From NCBI GenBank assembly GCA_947034895.1, contig OX344763.1, positions 52,327,025-52,391,024 of the forward strand: a DNA stretch of 64,000 nucleotides, written 5' to 3'. This stretch comes from Rhytidiadelphus loreus. Lineage: Eukaryota > Streptophyta > Bryopsida > Hypnales > Hylocomiaceae. Made by a program: the position numbers and the translations under genes. This document shows, in pieces, positions 39,300 to 53,082 of the stretch (positions are counted from its first letter, which is position 1; the number at the start of each line of letters is the position of its first letter). The notes below the pieces were generated by a model. That model made no database searches, was not told where the DNA came from, and was given only the letters and a program-made list of their open reading frames with translations.

Positions 39300-42200
39300 C
39301 AATGTTACCACCAAATGAATATTTCTTTGGATACTTGTATTTAAGAAGAATTGCTACTTGCACCACATGTTTGCACAGTCTTTTTCACTTGAAATTCATG
39401 AGGTCTAATTTTCTAAGACATGAAAATATAGCACAAGGTTCGTGCATCAATTTCTAATTTAACGTTCAAGGTCATTCAATGTCACCACCAAATGAATATT
39501 TCTTTGGATACTTGGATTTAAGAAGAATTGCTACTTGCACCACATGTTTGCACATGCTTTTTCACTTGAAATTCATGAGTTCCAATTTTCTATGACATGA
39601 AAATACAGCGCAAGGTTCGTGCATCAATTTCTAATTTAACGTTCAAGGACATTCAATGTGACCACCAAATGAATATTTCTTTGGATACTTGGATTTAAGA
39701 AGAATTGCTACTTGCACCAAATGATTACACATTCTTTTTCACTTGAATTTCATGAGTTCTAATTTTCTAAGACATGAAAGTACAGCGCAAGGTTCCTGCA
39801 TCAATTTTTAATTTAACGTTCAAGGTCATTCAATGTTACCACCAAATGAATATTTTTTTAGATATTTCGATTTAAGAAGAATTGCTACTTGCACCACACG
39901 TTTGTACATTCTTTTTCACTTGAATTTCATAAGTTCAAATTTTCTAGGATATGAGAGTCCAGCGCAAGGTTCGTGCATCAATTTCTAATTTAACGTTCAA
40001 GGTCATTCAATGTTACCACCAAATGAATATTTTTTTCGATATTTGGTTTAAGAAGAATTGCTACTTGCACCACATGTTTGTACATTCTTTTTCACATGAA
40101 TTTCATATGTTCCGATTTTCTATAAGATGAAACTACAGCGCAAGGTTCGTGCATCAATTTCTAATTCAACGTCCAAGGTCATTCAATGTTACCACGAAAT
40201 GAATATTTCTTTAGGTACTTGCATTTAAGAAGAATTGCTACTTGCACCACACGTTTGCACATTCTTTTTCACTTGAATTTCATAAGTTCAAATTTTCTAG
40301 GATATGAGAGTACAGCGCAAGGTTCGTGCATCAATTTCTAATTTAACGTTCAAGGTCATTCAATGTCACCACCAAATGAATATTTCTTTGGATACTTGGA
40401 TTTTAGAAGAATTGCAACTTGCACGACATGTTTGCACATCCTTTTTCACTTGAATTTCATGAGTTCCAATTTTCTATGACATGAAAATACAGCGCAAGGT
40501 TCGTGCATCAATTTCTAATTCAACGTTCAAGGTCATTCAATGTCACCACCAAATGAATATTTCATTGGATACTTGGATTTAAGAAGAATTGCTACTTGCA
40601 CCACATGTTTGCACAGTCTTTTTCACTTGAAATTCATGAGTTCCAATTTTCTAGGACATGAAAGGACAGCGCAAGGTTCCTGCATCAATTTTTATTTTAA
40701 CGTTCAAGGTCAATCAATGTTACCACCAAATGAATAATTTTTTCGATATTTGGATTTACGAAGAATTGCTACTTGCACCACATGATTGCACATTCTTTTT
40801 CAATTGAATTTCATGAGTTCTAATTTTCTAAGACATGAAAATATAGCCCAAGGTTCGTGCATCAATTTCTAATTTAACGTTCAAGGTCATTCAATGTCAC
40901 CACCAAATGAATATTTCTTTGGATACTTGGATTTAAGAAGAATTGCTACTTGCACCACATGTTTGCACATTCTTTTTCACTTGAAATTCATGAGTTCCAA
41001 TTTTCTATGACATGAATATACAGCGCAAGGTTCGTGCATCAATTTCTAATTTAACGTTCAAGGACATTCAATGTTACCACCAAATGAATATTTCTTTGGA
41101 TACTTGGATTTAAGAAGAATTGCTACTTGCACCACATGTTTGCACAGTCTTTTTCACTTGAAATTCATGAGGACCAATTTTCTAAGACATGAAAATATAG
41201 CCCAAGGTTCGTGCATCAATTTTTAATTTAACGTTCAAGGTCATTCAATGTCACCACCAAATGAATATTTCTTTGGATACTTGGATTTAAGAAGAATTGC
41301 TACTTGCACCACATGTTTGCACAGTCTTTTTCACTTGAAATTCATGAGATCCAATTTTCTAAGACATGAAAATATAGCACAAGGTTCGTGCATCAATTTC
41401 TAATTTAACGTTCAAGGTCATTCAATGTCACTACCAAATGAATATTTCTTTGGATACTTGGATTTAAGAAGAATTGCTACTTGCACCACATGTTTGCACA
41501 GTCTTTTTCACTTGAAATTCATGAGGTCCAATTTTGTAAGACATGAAAATATAGCCCAAGGTTCGTGCATCAATTTCTAATTTAACGTTCAAGGTCATTC
41601 AATGTCACTACCAAATGAATATTTCTTTGGATACTTGGATTTAAGAAGAATTGCTACTTGCACCACATGATTGCACATTCTTTTTCACTTGAATTTCATG
41701 AGGTCCAATTTTCTAAGACATGAAAATATAGCACAAGGTTCGTGCATCAATTTCTAATATAACGTTCAAGGTCATTCAATGTCACCACCAAATGAATATT
41801 TCTTTGGATACTTGGATTTAAGAAGAATTGCTACTTGCACCACATGTTTGCACAGTCTTTTTCACTTGAAATTCATGAGTTCCAATTTTCTATGACATGA
41901 AAGGACAGCGCAAGGTTCCTGCATCAATTTTTATTTTAACGTTCAAGGTCAATCAATGTTACCACCAAATGAATAATTTTTTCGATATTTGGATTTACGA
42001 AGAATTGCTACTTGCACCACATGATTGCACATTCTTTTTCACTTGAAATTCATGAGGTCCAATTTTCTAAGACATGAAAATATAGCACAAGGTTCGTGCA
42101 TCAATTTCTAATATAACGTTCAAGGTCATTCAATGTCACCACCAAATGAATATTTCTTTGGATACTTGGATTTAAGAAGAATTGCTACTTGCACCACATG

Positions 42201-45200
42201 TTTGCACATTCTTTTTCACTTGAAATTCATGAGTTCCAATTTTCTATGACATGAATATACAGCGCAAAGTTCGTGGATCAATTTCTAATTTAACGTTCAA
42301 GGACATTCAATGTTACCACCAAATGAATATTTCTTTGGATACTTGGATTTAAGAAGAATTGCTACTTGCACCACATGTTTGCACATTCTTTTTCACTTGA
42401 ATTTCATAAGTTCCAATTTTCTATGACATGAAAATATAGCCCAAGGTTCTTGCATCAATTTCTAATTTAACGTTCAAGGTCATTCAATGTCACCACCAAA
42501 TGAATATTTCTTTGGATACTTGGATTTAAGAAGAATTGCTACTTGCACCACATGTTTGCACAGTCTTTTTCACTTGAAATTCATGAGTTCCAATTTTCTA
42601 GGACATGAAAGGACAGCGCAAGGTTCCTGCATCAATTTTTATTTTAACGTTCAAGGTCAATCAATGTTACCACCAAATGAATAATTTTTTCGATATTTGG
42701 ATTTACGAAGAATTGCTACTTGCACCACATGATTGCACATTCTTTTTCAATTGAATTTCATGAGGTCTAATTTTCTAAGACATGAAAATATAGCCCAAGG
42801 TTCGTGCATCAATTTCTAATTTATCGTTCAAGGACATTCAATGTTACCACCAAATGAATATTTCTTTGGATACTTGGATTTAAGAAGAATTGCTACTTGC
42901 ACCACATGTTTGCACAGTCTTTTTCACTTGAAATTCATGAGGTCCAATTTTCTAAGACATGAAAATATAGCACAAGGTTCGTGCATCAATTTCTAATTTA
43001 ACGTTCAAGGTCATTCAATGTCACCACCAAATGAATATTTCTTTGGATACTTGGACTTAAGAAGAATTGCTACTTGCACCACATGTTTGCATATTCTTTT
43101 TCAATTGAATTTCAGGAGTTCCAATTTTCTAAGACATGAAAATACAGCACAAGGTTCGTGCATCAATTTCTAATTTAAAGTTTAAGGACATTCAATGTTA
43201 CCACCAAATGAATATTTCTTTGGATACTTGGATTTAAGAAGAATTTCTACTTGCACCACATGTTTGCACATTCTTTTTCAATTGAATTTCAGGAGTTCCA
43301 ATTTTCTATGACATGAAAATACAGCGCAAGGTTCGTGCATCAATTTCTAATTTAACGTTCAAGGACATTCAATGTTACCACCAAATGAATATTTCTTTGG
43401 ATACTTGGATTTAAGAAGAATTGCTACTTGCACCACATGATTGCACATTCTTTTTCACTTGAATTTCATAAGTTCCAATTTTCTATGACATAAAAGTACA
43501 GCGTAAGGTTCATTCATCAATTTCTAATTCAAGGTCCAACGTCATTCAATGTTACCACCAAATGAATAATTTTTTCGATATTTGGATTTAAGAAGAATTG
43601 CTACTTGCACCACATGTTTGCACATTCTTTTTCAATTAAATTTCAGGAGTTCCAATTTTCTAAGACATGAAAATACAGCGCAAGGTCCGTGCATCAATTT
43701 CTAATTTAACGTTCAAGGTCATTCAATGTAACCACCAAATGAATATTTCTTGGGATACTTGGACTTAAGAAGAATTGCTACTTGCACCACATGTTTGCAT
43801 ATTCTTTTTCAATTGAATTTCAGGAGTTCCAATTTTCTATGACATGAAAATACAGCGCAAGGTTCGTGCATCAATTTCTAATTTAACGTTCAAGGACATT
43901 CAATGTTACCACCAAATGAATATTTCTTTGGATACTTGGATTTAAGAAGAATTGCTACTTGCACCACATGTTTGCACATTCTTTTTCACTTGAAATTCAT
44001 GAGGTCCAATTTTCTAAGACATGAAAATATAGCCCAAGGTTCGTGCATCAATTTCTAATTTAACGTTCAAGGTCATTCAATGTCACCACCAAATGAATAT
44101 TTCTTTGGATACTTGGATTTAAGAAGAATTGCTACTTGCACCACATGTTTGCACAGTCTTTTTCACTTGAAATTCATGAGTTCCAATTTTCTAGGACATG
44201 AAAGGACAGCGCAAGGTTCCTGCATCAATTTTTATTTTAACGTTCAAGGTCAATCAATGTTACCACCAAATGAATAATTTTTTCGATATTTGGATTTACG
44301 AAGAATTGCTACTTGCACCACATGATTGCACATTCTTTTTCAATTGAATTTCATGAGGTCTAATTTTCTAAGACATGAAAATATAGCCCAAGGTTCGTGC
44401 ATCAATTTCTAATTTAACGTTCAAGGTCATTCAATGTCACCACCAAATGAATATTTCTTTGGATACTTGGATTTAAGAAGAATTGCTACTTGCACCACAT
44501 GTTTGCACAGTCTTTTTCACTTGAAATTCATGAGTTCCAATTTTCTAGGACATGAAAGGACAGCGCAAGGTTCCTGCATCAATTTTTATTTTAACGTTCA
44601 AGGTCAATCAATGTTACCACCAAATGAATAATTTTTTCGATATTTGGATTTACGAAGAATTGCTACTTGCACCACATGATTGCACATTCTTTTTCAATTG
44701 AATTTCATGAGTTCTAATTTTCTAAGACATGAAAATATAGCCCAAGGTTCGTGCATCAATTTCTAATTTAACGTTCAAGGACATTCAATGTTACCACCAA
44801 ATGAATATTTCTTTGGATACTTGGATTTAAGAAGAATTGCTATTTGCACCACATGTTTGCACAGTCCTTTTCACATGAAATTCATGAGGTCCAATTTTCT
44901 AAGACATGAAAATATAGCACAAGGTTCGTGCATCAATTTCTAATTTAACGTTCAAGGTCATTCAATGTCACCACCAAATGAATATTTCTTTGGATACTTG
45001 GATTTAAGAAGAATTGCTACTTGCACCACATGTTTGCACATTCTTTTTCACTTGAAATTCATGAGTTCCAATTTTCTATGACATGAATATATAGCGCAAG
45101 GTTCGTGCATCAATTTCTAATTTAACGTTCAAGGACATTCAATGTTACCACCAAATGAATATTTCTTTGGATACTTGGATTTAAGAAGAATTGCAACTTG

Positions 45201-46201
45201 CACCACATGTTTGCACATTCTTTTTCACTTGAAATTCATGAGGTCCAATTTTCTAAGACATGAAAATATAGCCCAAGGTTCTTGCATCAATTTCTAATTT
45301 AACGTTCAAGGTCATTCAATGTCACCACCAAATGAATATTTCTTTGGATACTTGGATTTAAGAAGAATTGCTACTTGCACCACATGTTTGCACAGTCTTT
45401 TTCACTTGAAATTCATGAGTTCCAATTTTCTAGGACATGAAAGGACAACGCAAGGTTCCTGCATCAATTTTTATTTTAACGTTCAAGGTCAATCAATGTT
45501 ACCACCAAATGAATAATTTTTTCGATATTTGGATTTACGAAGAATTGCTACTTGCACCACATGATTGCACATTCTTTTTCAATTGAATTTCATGAGTTCT
45601 AATTTTCTAAGACATGAAAATATAGCCCAAGGTTCGTGCATCAATTTCTAATTTAACGTTCAAGGTCATTCAATGTCACCACCAAATGAATATTTCTTTG
45701 GATACTTGGATTTAAGAAGAATTGCTACTTGCACCACATGTTTGCACAGTCTTTTTCACTTGAAATTCATGAGTTCCAATTTTCTATGACATGAAAGGAC
45801 AGCGCAAGGTTCCTGCATCAATTTTTATTTTAACGTTCAAGGTCAATCAATGTTATTACCAAATGAATAATTTTTTCGATATTTGGATTTACGAAGAATT
45901 GCTACTTGCACCACATGATTGCACATTCTTTTTCACTTGAAATTCATGAGGTCCAATTTTCTAAGACATGAAAATATAGCACAAGGTTCGTGCATCAATT
46001 TCTAATTTAACGTTCAAGGTCATTCAATGTCACCACCAAATGAATATTTCTTTGGATACTTGGATTTAAGAAGAATTGCTACTTGCACCACATGTTTGCA
46101 CAGTCCTTTTCACATGAAATTCATGAGGTCCAATTTTCTAAGACATGAAAATATAGCACAAGGTTCGTGCATCAATTTCTAATTTAACGTTCAAGGTCAT
46201 T
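39300..46201. repeat. Domain B left part, partial 8-11 monomer periodicity
   Basis: Marker dimers recur at spacings of 1,592 (38946 to 40538), 1,947 (to 42485), 1,593 (to 44078), 354 (to 44432) and 885 bp (to 45317), so no single period holds. A CATGAGGTCT monomer at 37985 recurs at 39400 (8 monomers). The monomers at 43547 and 43724 (CAATTAAATTTCAGG with GGTCCGTGC, then a GTAACCACC head) match those at 47701 and 47878, offset 4,154 bp. No gene, RNA or mobile element was seen. Confidence 0.7.
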
Positions 46202-46461
46202 CAATGTCACCACCAAATGAATATTTCTTTGGATACTTGGATTTAAGAAGAATTCCTACTTGCACCACATGTTTGCACATTCTTTTTCACTTGAAATTCA
46301 TGAGTTCCAATTTTCTATGACATGAATATACAGCGCAAGGTTCGTGCATCAAATTCACCATATTCTTTTTCAATTGAATTTCAGGAGTTCCAATTTTCTA
46401 TAACATGAAAATACAGCGCAAGGTTCGTGCATCAATTTCTAATTTAACGTTCAAGGACATT
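46202..46461. repeat. Fused 260 bp monomer, copy 1
   Basis: A full monomer start (GTCACCACC, GGATACTTGG, GAATATACAGC) runs to GTGCATCAA. It then joins directly, through ATTCACC, to ATATTCTTTTTC of a second monomer at 46351-46361. Two units (354 bp) are thus reduced to 260 bp by loss of 94 bp. The left part matches GAATATAC-type monomers such as 44963. The right part (CAATTG, TTTCAGGAG) matches the type at 43724 and 47878. This copy has GCAAGG after TACAGC and AATTCCTACTTG near 46251. Confidence 0.9.
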
Positions 46462-47560
46462 CAATGTTACCACCAAATGAATATTTCTTTGGATACTTGG
46501 ATTTAAGAAGAATTGCTACTTGCACCACATGTTTGCACATTCTTTTTCACTTGAAATTCATGAGGTCCAATTTTCTAAGACATGAAAATATAGCCCAAGG
46601 TTCGTGCATCAATTTCTAATTTAATGTTCAAGGTCATTCAATGTCACCACCAAATGAATATTTCATTGGATACTTGGATTTAAGAAGAATTGCTACTTGC
46701 ACCACATGTTTGCACAGTCTTTTTCACTTGAAATTCATGAGTTCCAATTTTCTAGGACATGAAAGGACAGCGCAAGGTTCCTGCATCAATTTTTATTTTA
46801 ACGTTCAAGGTCAATCAATGTTACCACCAAATGAATAATTTTTTCGATATTTGGATTTACGAAGAATTGCTACTTGCACCACATGATTGCACATTCTTTT
46901 TCACTTGAAATTCATGAGGTCCAATTTTCTAAGACATGAAAATATAGCACAAGGTTCGTGCATCAATTTCTAATTTAACGTTCAAGGACATTCAATGTTA
47001 CCACCAAATGAATATTTCTTTGGATACTTGGATTTAAGAAGAATTGCTACTTGCAGCACATGATTGCACATTCTTTTTCACTTGAATTTCATAAGTTCCA
47101 ATTTTCTATGACATAAAAGTACCGCGTAAGGTTCATGCATCAATTTCTAATTCAAGGTCCAACGTCATTCAATGTTACCACCAAATGAATAATTTTTTCG
47201 ATATTTGGATTTAAGAAGAATTGCTACTTGCACCACATGTTTGCACATTCTTTTTCAATTGAATTTCAGGAGTTCCAATTTTCTAAGACATGGAAATACA
47301 GCACAAGATTCCTGCATCAATTTCTAATTCAACGTTCAAGGACATTCAATGTTACCACCAAATGAATAATTTTTTCGATATTTGGATTTTAGAAGAATTG
47401 CTACTTGCACCACATGTTTGCACAGTCTTTTTCACTTGAAATTCATGAGTTCCAATTTTCTATGACATGAAAATACAGCGCAAGGTCCGTGCATCAATTT
47501 CTAATTTAACGTTCAAGTTCATTCAATGTTACCACCAAATGAAAAAAAAATTCAATATTT
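46351..47560. repeat. Left copy of an 8,297 bp-spaced duplication
   Basis: From the fusion junction onward this stretch matches 54648-55857 at a constant 8,297 bp offset. Shared rare markers are CTTGCAGCACATG (47053 and 55350), CATGGAAATACAGCAC with AAGATTCC (47289 and 55586), TTTTAGAAG (47387 and 55684), GGTCCGTGC and the A9 tract (47541 and 55838). The stretch between the two copies contains the amplified 1,676 bp units, so it looks like a block in which HOR copies were added. Confidence 0.82.
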
Positions 47561-47700
47561 GGATTTAAGAAGAATTGCTACTTGCACCACATGATTGCAC
47601 ATTCCTTTTCACTTGAATTTCATAAGCTCCAATTTTCTATGACATAAAAGTACCGCGTAAGGTTCATGCATCAATTTCTAATTCAAGGTCCAACGTCATT
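47524..47700. repeat. First A-tract monomer (A9)
   Basis: AATGAATATTTC is replaced by AATGAAAAAAAAATTC at 47541, giving an A9 tract followed by TTC and AATATTTGG. Within domain B this form occurs only here and in the copy at 55838. It becomes common in domain C. It is an early or founding member of the A-tract subfamily, or it was transferred from it. Confidence 0.85.
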
Positions 47701-48054
47701 CAATGTTACCACCAAATGAATAATTTTTTCGATATTTGGATTTAAGAAGAATTGCTACTTGCACCACATGTTTGCACATTCTTTTTCAATTAAATTTCAG
47801 GAGTTCCAATTTTCTAAGACATGAAAATACAGCGCAAGGTCCGTGCATCAATTTCTAATTTAACGTTCAAGGTCATTCAATGTAACCACCAAATGAATAT
47901 TTCTTTGGATACTTGGACTTAAGAAGAATTGCTACTTGCACCACATGTTTGCATATTCTTTTTCAATTGAATTTCAGGAGTTCCAATTTTCTATGACATG
48001 AAAATACAGCGCAAGGTTCGTGCATCAATTTCTAATTTAACGTTCAAGGACATT

Positions 48055-49730
48055 CAATGTTACCACCAAATGAATATTTCTTTGGATACTTGGATTTAAG
48101 AAGAATTGCTACTTGCACCACATGTTTGCACATTCTTTTTCACTTGAAATTCATGAGGTCCAATTTTCTAAGACATGAAAATATAGCCCAAGGTTCGTGC
48201 ATCAATTTCTAATTTAACGTTCAAGGTCATTCAATGTCACCACCAAATGAATATTTCTTTGGATACTTGGATTTAAGAAGAATTGCTACTTGCACCACAT
48301 GTTTGCACAGTCTTTTTCACTTGAAATTCATGAGTTCCAATTTTCTATGACATGAAAGGACAGCGCAAGGTTCCTGCATCAATTTTTATTTTAACGTTCA
48401 AGGTCAATCAATGTTACCACCAAATGAATAATTTTTTCGATATTTGGATTTACGAAGAATTGCTACTTGCACCACATGATTGCACATTCTTTTTCAATTG
48501 AATTTCATGAGTTCTAATTTTCTAAGACATGAAAATATAGCCCAAGGTTCGTGCATCAATTTCTAATTTAACGTTCAAGGTCATTCAATGTCACCACCAA
48601 ATGAATATTTCTTTGGATACTTGGATTTAAGAAGAATTGCTACTTGCACCACATGTTTGCACATTCTTTTTCACTTGAAATTCATGAGTTCCAATTTTCT
48701 ATGACATGAATATACAGCGCAAGGTTCGTGCATCAATTTCTAATTTAACGTTCAAGGACATTCAATGTTACCACCAAATGAATATTTCTTTGGATACTTG
48801 GATTTAAGAAGAATTGCTACTTGCACCACATGTTTGCACATTCTTTTTCACTTGAATTTCATAAGTTCCAATTTTCTATGACATAAAAGTACACCGTAAG
48901 GTTCATGCATCAATTTCTAATTCAAGGTCCAACGTCATTCAATGTTACCACCAAATGAATAATTTTTTCGATATTTGGATTTAAGATGAATTGCTACTTG
49001 CACCACATGTTTGTACAGTCTTTTTCACTTGAAATTCATGAGTTCCAATTTTCTAGGACATGAAAGGACAGCGCAAGGTTCCTGCATCAATTTTTATTTT
49101 AACGTTCAAGGTCAATCAATGTTACCACCAAATGAATAATTTTTTCGATATTTGGATTTACGAAGAATTGCTACTTGCACCACATGATTGCACATTCTTT
49201 TTCAATTGAATTTCATGAGTTCTAATTTTCTAAGACATGAAAATATAGCCCAAGGTTCGTGCATCAATTTCTAATTTAACGTTCAAGGACATTCAATGTT
49301 ACCACCAAATGAATATTTCTTTGGATACTTGGATTTAAGAAGAATTGCTACTTGCACCACATGTTTGCACAGTCCTTTTCACATGAAATTCATGAGGTCC
49401 AATTTTCTAAGACATGAAAATATAGCACAAGGTTCGTGCATCAATTTCTAATTTAACGTTCAAGGTCATTCAATGTCACCACCAAATGAATATTTCTTTG
49501 GATACTTGGATTTAAGAAGAATTGCTACTTGCACCACATGTTTGCACATTCTTTTTCACTTGAAATTCATGAGTTCCAATTTTCTATGACATGAATATAC
49601 AGCGCAAGGTTCGTGCATCAAATTCACCATATTCTTTTTCAATTGAATTTCAGGAGTTCCAATTTTCTATAACATGAAAATACAGCGCAAGGTTCGTGCA
49701 TCAATTTCTAATTTAACGTTCAAGGACATT
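48055..49730. repeat. 1,676 bp higher-order repeat, unit 1 (form a)
   Basis: Eight full monomers plus the fused 260 bp unit at its end (49471-49730). The order is: GTTACC with CATGAGGTCC; marker dimer (CTATGACATG form, then CATGAGTTCTAA); GAATATACAGC; TACACCGTAAGGTTCATGC; TGTACAGTC with CTAGGACATG; TTTACGAAG; CAGTCCTTTTCACATG; fused unit. It matches unit 3 (51407) better than unit 2. It is preceded by a full-length CAATTG/TTTCAGGAG monomer (47878), the likely intact form of the fused unit's right half. Confidence 0.88.
49471..49730. repeat. Fused 260 bp monomer, copy 2
   Basis: The junction is at 49620, with the same GCATCAA/ATTCACC/ATATTC structure as copy 1 and 3,269 bp from it (18 full monomers plus 83 bp). 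The identical junction shows a single fusion event followed by copying. Confidence 0.9.
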
Positions 49731-51406
49731 CAATGTTACCACCAAATGAATATTTCTTTGGATACTTGGATTTAAGAAGAATTGCTACTTGCACCACATG
49801 TTTGCACATTCTTTTTCACTTGAAATTCATGAGGTCCAATTTTCTAAGACATGAAAATATAGCCCAAGGTTCGTGCATCAATTTCTAATTTAACGTTCAA
49901 GGTCATTCAATGTCACCACCAAATGAATATTTCTTTGGATACTTGGATTTAAGAAGAATTGCTACTTGCACCACATGTTTGCACAGTCTTTTTCACTTGA
50001 AATTCATGAGTTCCAATTTTCTAGGACATGAAAGGACAGCGCAAGGTTCCTGCATCAATTTTTATTTTAACGTTCAAGGTCAATCAATGTTACCACCAAA
50101 TGAATAATTTTTTCGATATTTGGATTTACGAAGAATTGCTACTTGCACCACATGATTGCACATTCTTTTTCACTTGAAATTCATGAGGTCCAATTTTCTA
50201 AGACATGAAAATATAGCACAAGGTTCGTGCATCAATTTCTAATTTAACGTTCAAGGTCATTCAATGTCACCACCAAATGAATATTTCTTTGGATACTTGG
50301 ATTTAAGAAGAATTGCTACTTGCACCACATGTTTGCACATTCTTTTTCAATTGAATTTCAGGAGTTCCGATTTTCTATGACATGAATATACAGCGCAAGG
50401 TTCGTGCATCAATTTCTAATCTAACGTTCAAGGACATTCAATGTTACCACCAAATGAATATTTCTTTGGATACTTGGATTTAAGAAGAATTGCTACTTGC
50501 ACCACATGTTTGCACATTCTTTTTCACTTGAATTTCATAAGTTCCAATTTTCTATGACATAAAAGTACACCGTAAGGTTCATGCATCAATTTCTAATTCA
50601 AGGTCCAACGTCATTCAATGTTACCACCAAATGAATAATTTTTTCGATATTTGGATTTAAGATGAATTGCTACTTGCACCACATGTTTGTACAGTCTTTT
50701 TCACTTGAAATTCATGAGTTCCAATTTTCTAGGACATGAAAGGACAGCGCAAGGTTCCTGCATCAATTTTTATTTTAACGTTCAAGGTCAATCAATGTTA
50801 CCACCAAATGAATAATTTTTTCGATATTTGGATTTACGTAGAATTGCTACTTGCACCACATGATTGCACATTCTTTTTCAATTGAATTTCATGAGTTCTA
50901 ATTTTCTAAGACATGAAAATATAGCCCAAGGTTCGTGCATCAATTTCTAATTTAACGTTCAAGGACATTCAATGTTACCACCAAATGAATATTTCTTTGG
51001 ATACTTGGATTTAAGAAGAATTGCTACTTGCACCACATGTTTGCACAGTCCTTTTCACATGAAATTCATGAGGTCCAATTTTCTAAGACATGAAAATATA
51101 GCACAAGGTTCGTGCATCAATTTCTAATTTAACGTTCAAGGTCATTCAATGTCACCACCAAATGAATATTTCTTTGGATACTTGGATTTAAGAAGAATTG
51201 CTACTTGCACCACATGTTTGCACATTCTTTTTCACTTGAAATTCATGAGTTCCAATTTTCTATGACATGAATATACAGCGCAAGGTTCGTGCATCAAATT
51301 CACCATATTCTTTTTCAATTGAATTTCAGGAGTTCCAATTTTCTATAACATGAAAATACAGTGCAAGGTTCGTGCATCAATTTCTAATTTAACGTTCAAG
51401 GACATT
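49731..51406. repeat. 1,676 bp higher-order repeat, unit 2 (form b)
   Basis: Same architecture as unit 1, with form-b markers: CTAGGACATG in the marker dimer, a following monomer with TTTTTCACTTG and AGCACAAGG, TTTCAGGAGTTCCGA near 50366, TTTACGTAG near 50835, and CAGTGCAAGG near 51360. All of these recur 3,352 bp later in unit 4. Confidence 0.88.
51147..51406. repeat. Fused 260 bp monomer, copy 3
   Basis: The junction is at 51296, 1,676 bp after copy 2. It carries CAGTGCAAGG where copies 2 and 4 have CAGCGCAAGG, a CG to TG change shared with copy 5. Confidence 0.9.
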
Positions 51407-53082
51407 CAATGTTACCACCAAATGAATATTTCTTTGGATACTTGGATTTAAGAAGAATTGCTACTTGCACCACATGTTTGCACATTCTTTTTCACTTGAA
51501 ATTCATGAGGTCCAATTTTCTAAGACATGAAAATATAGCCCAAGGTTCGTGCATCAATTTCTAATTTAACGTTCAAGGTCATTCAATGTCACCACCAAAT
51601 GAATATTTCTTTGGATACTTGGATTTAAGAAGAATTGCTACTTGCACCACATGTTTGCACAGTCTTTTTCACTTGAAATTCATGAGTTCCAATTTTCTAT
51701 GACATGAAAGGACAGCGCAAGGTTCCTGCATCAATTTTTATTTTAACGTTCAAGGTCAATCAATGTTACCACCAAATGAATAATTTTTTCGATATTTGGA
51801 TTTACGAAGAATTGCTACTTGCACCACATGATTGCACATTCTTTTTCAATTGAATTTCATGAGTTCTAATTTTCTAAGACATGAAAATATAGCCCAAGGT
51901 TCGTGCATCAATTTCTAATTTAACGTTCAAGGTCATTCAATGTCACCACCAAATGAATATTTCTTTGGATACTTGGATTTAAGAAGAATTGCTACTTGCA
52001 CCACATGTTTGCACATTCTTTTTCACTTGAAATTCATGAGTTCCAATTTTCTATGACATGAATATACAGCGCAAGGTTCGTGCATCAATTTCTAATTTAA
52101 CGTTCAAGGACATTCAATGTTACCACCAAATGAATATTTCTTTGGATACTTGGATTTAAGAAGAATTGCTACTTGCACCACATGTTTGCACATTCTTTTT
52201 CACTTGAATTTCATAAGTTCCAATTTTCTATGACATAAAAGTACACCGTAAGGTTCATGCATCAATTTCTAATTCAAGGTCCAACGTCATTCAATGTTAC
52301 CACCAAATGAATAATTTTTTCGATATTTGGATTTAAGATGAATTGCTACTTGCACCACATGTTTGTACAGTCTTTTTCACTTGAAATTCATGAGTTCCAA
52401 TTTTCTAGGACATGAAAGGACAGCGCAAGGTTCCTGCATCAATTTTTATTTTAACGTTCAAGGTCAATCAATGTTACCACCAAATGAATAATTTTTTCGA
52501 TATTTGGATTTACGAAGAATTGCTACTTGCACCACATGATTGCACATTCTTTTTCAATTGAATTTCATGAGTTCTAATTTTCTAAGACATGAAAATATAG
52601 CCCAAGGTTCGTGCATCAATTTCTAATTTAACGTTCAAGGACATTCAATGTTACCACCAAATGAATATTTCTTTGGATACTTGGATTTAAGAAGAATTGC
52701 TACTTGCACCACATGTTTGCACAGTCCTTTTCACATGAAATTCATGAGGTCCAATTTTCTAAGACATGAAAATATAGCACAAGGTTCGTGCATCAATTTC
52801 TAATTTAACGTTCAAGGTCATTCAATGTCACCACCAAATGAATATTTCTTTGGATACTTGGATTTAAGAAGAATTGCTACTTGCACCACATGTTTGCACA
52901 TTCTTTTTCACTTGAAATTCATGAGTTCCAATTTTCTATGACATGAATATACAGCGCAAGGTTCGTGCATCAAATTCACCATATTCTTTTTCAATTGAAT
53001 TTCAGGAGTTCCAATTTTCTATAACATGAAAATACAGCGCAAGGTTCGTGCATCAATTTCTAATTTAACGTTCAAGGACATT
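51407..53082. repeat. 1,676 bp higher-order repeat, unit 3 (form a)
   Basis: This matches unit 1: CTATGACATG in the marker dimer (near 51697), CATGAGTTCTAA with AGCCCAAGG after it, a plain GAATATACAGC monomer, and TTTACGAAG not TTTACGTAG. It ends with fused copy 4. Confidence 0.88.
52823..53082. repeat. Fused 260 bp monomer, copy 4
   Basis: The junction is at 52972, 1,676 bp after copy 3. It has CAGCGCAAGG, as in copies 1 and 2. Confidence 0.9.

Noticed and set aside
46202..46461. Fused unit as a transposon insertion footprint
   Set aside because: Both sides are satellite. The net change is a 94 bp loss, with no target-site duplication or terminal repeats visible.
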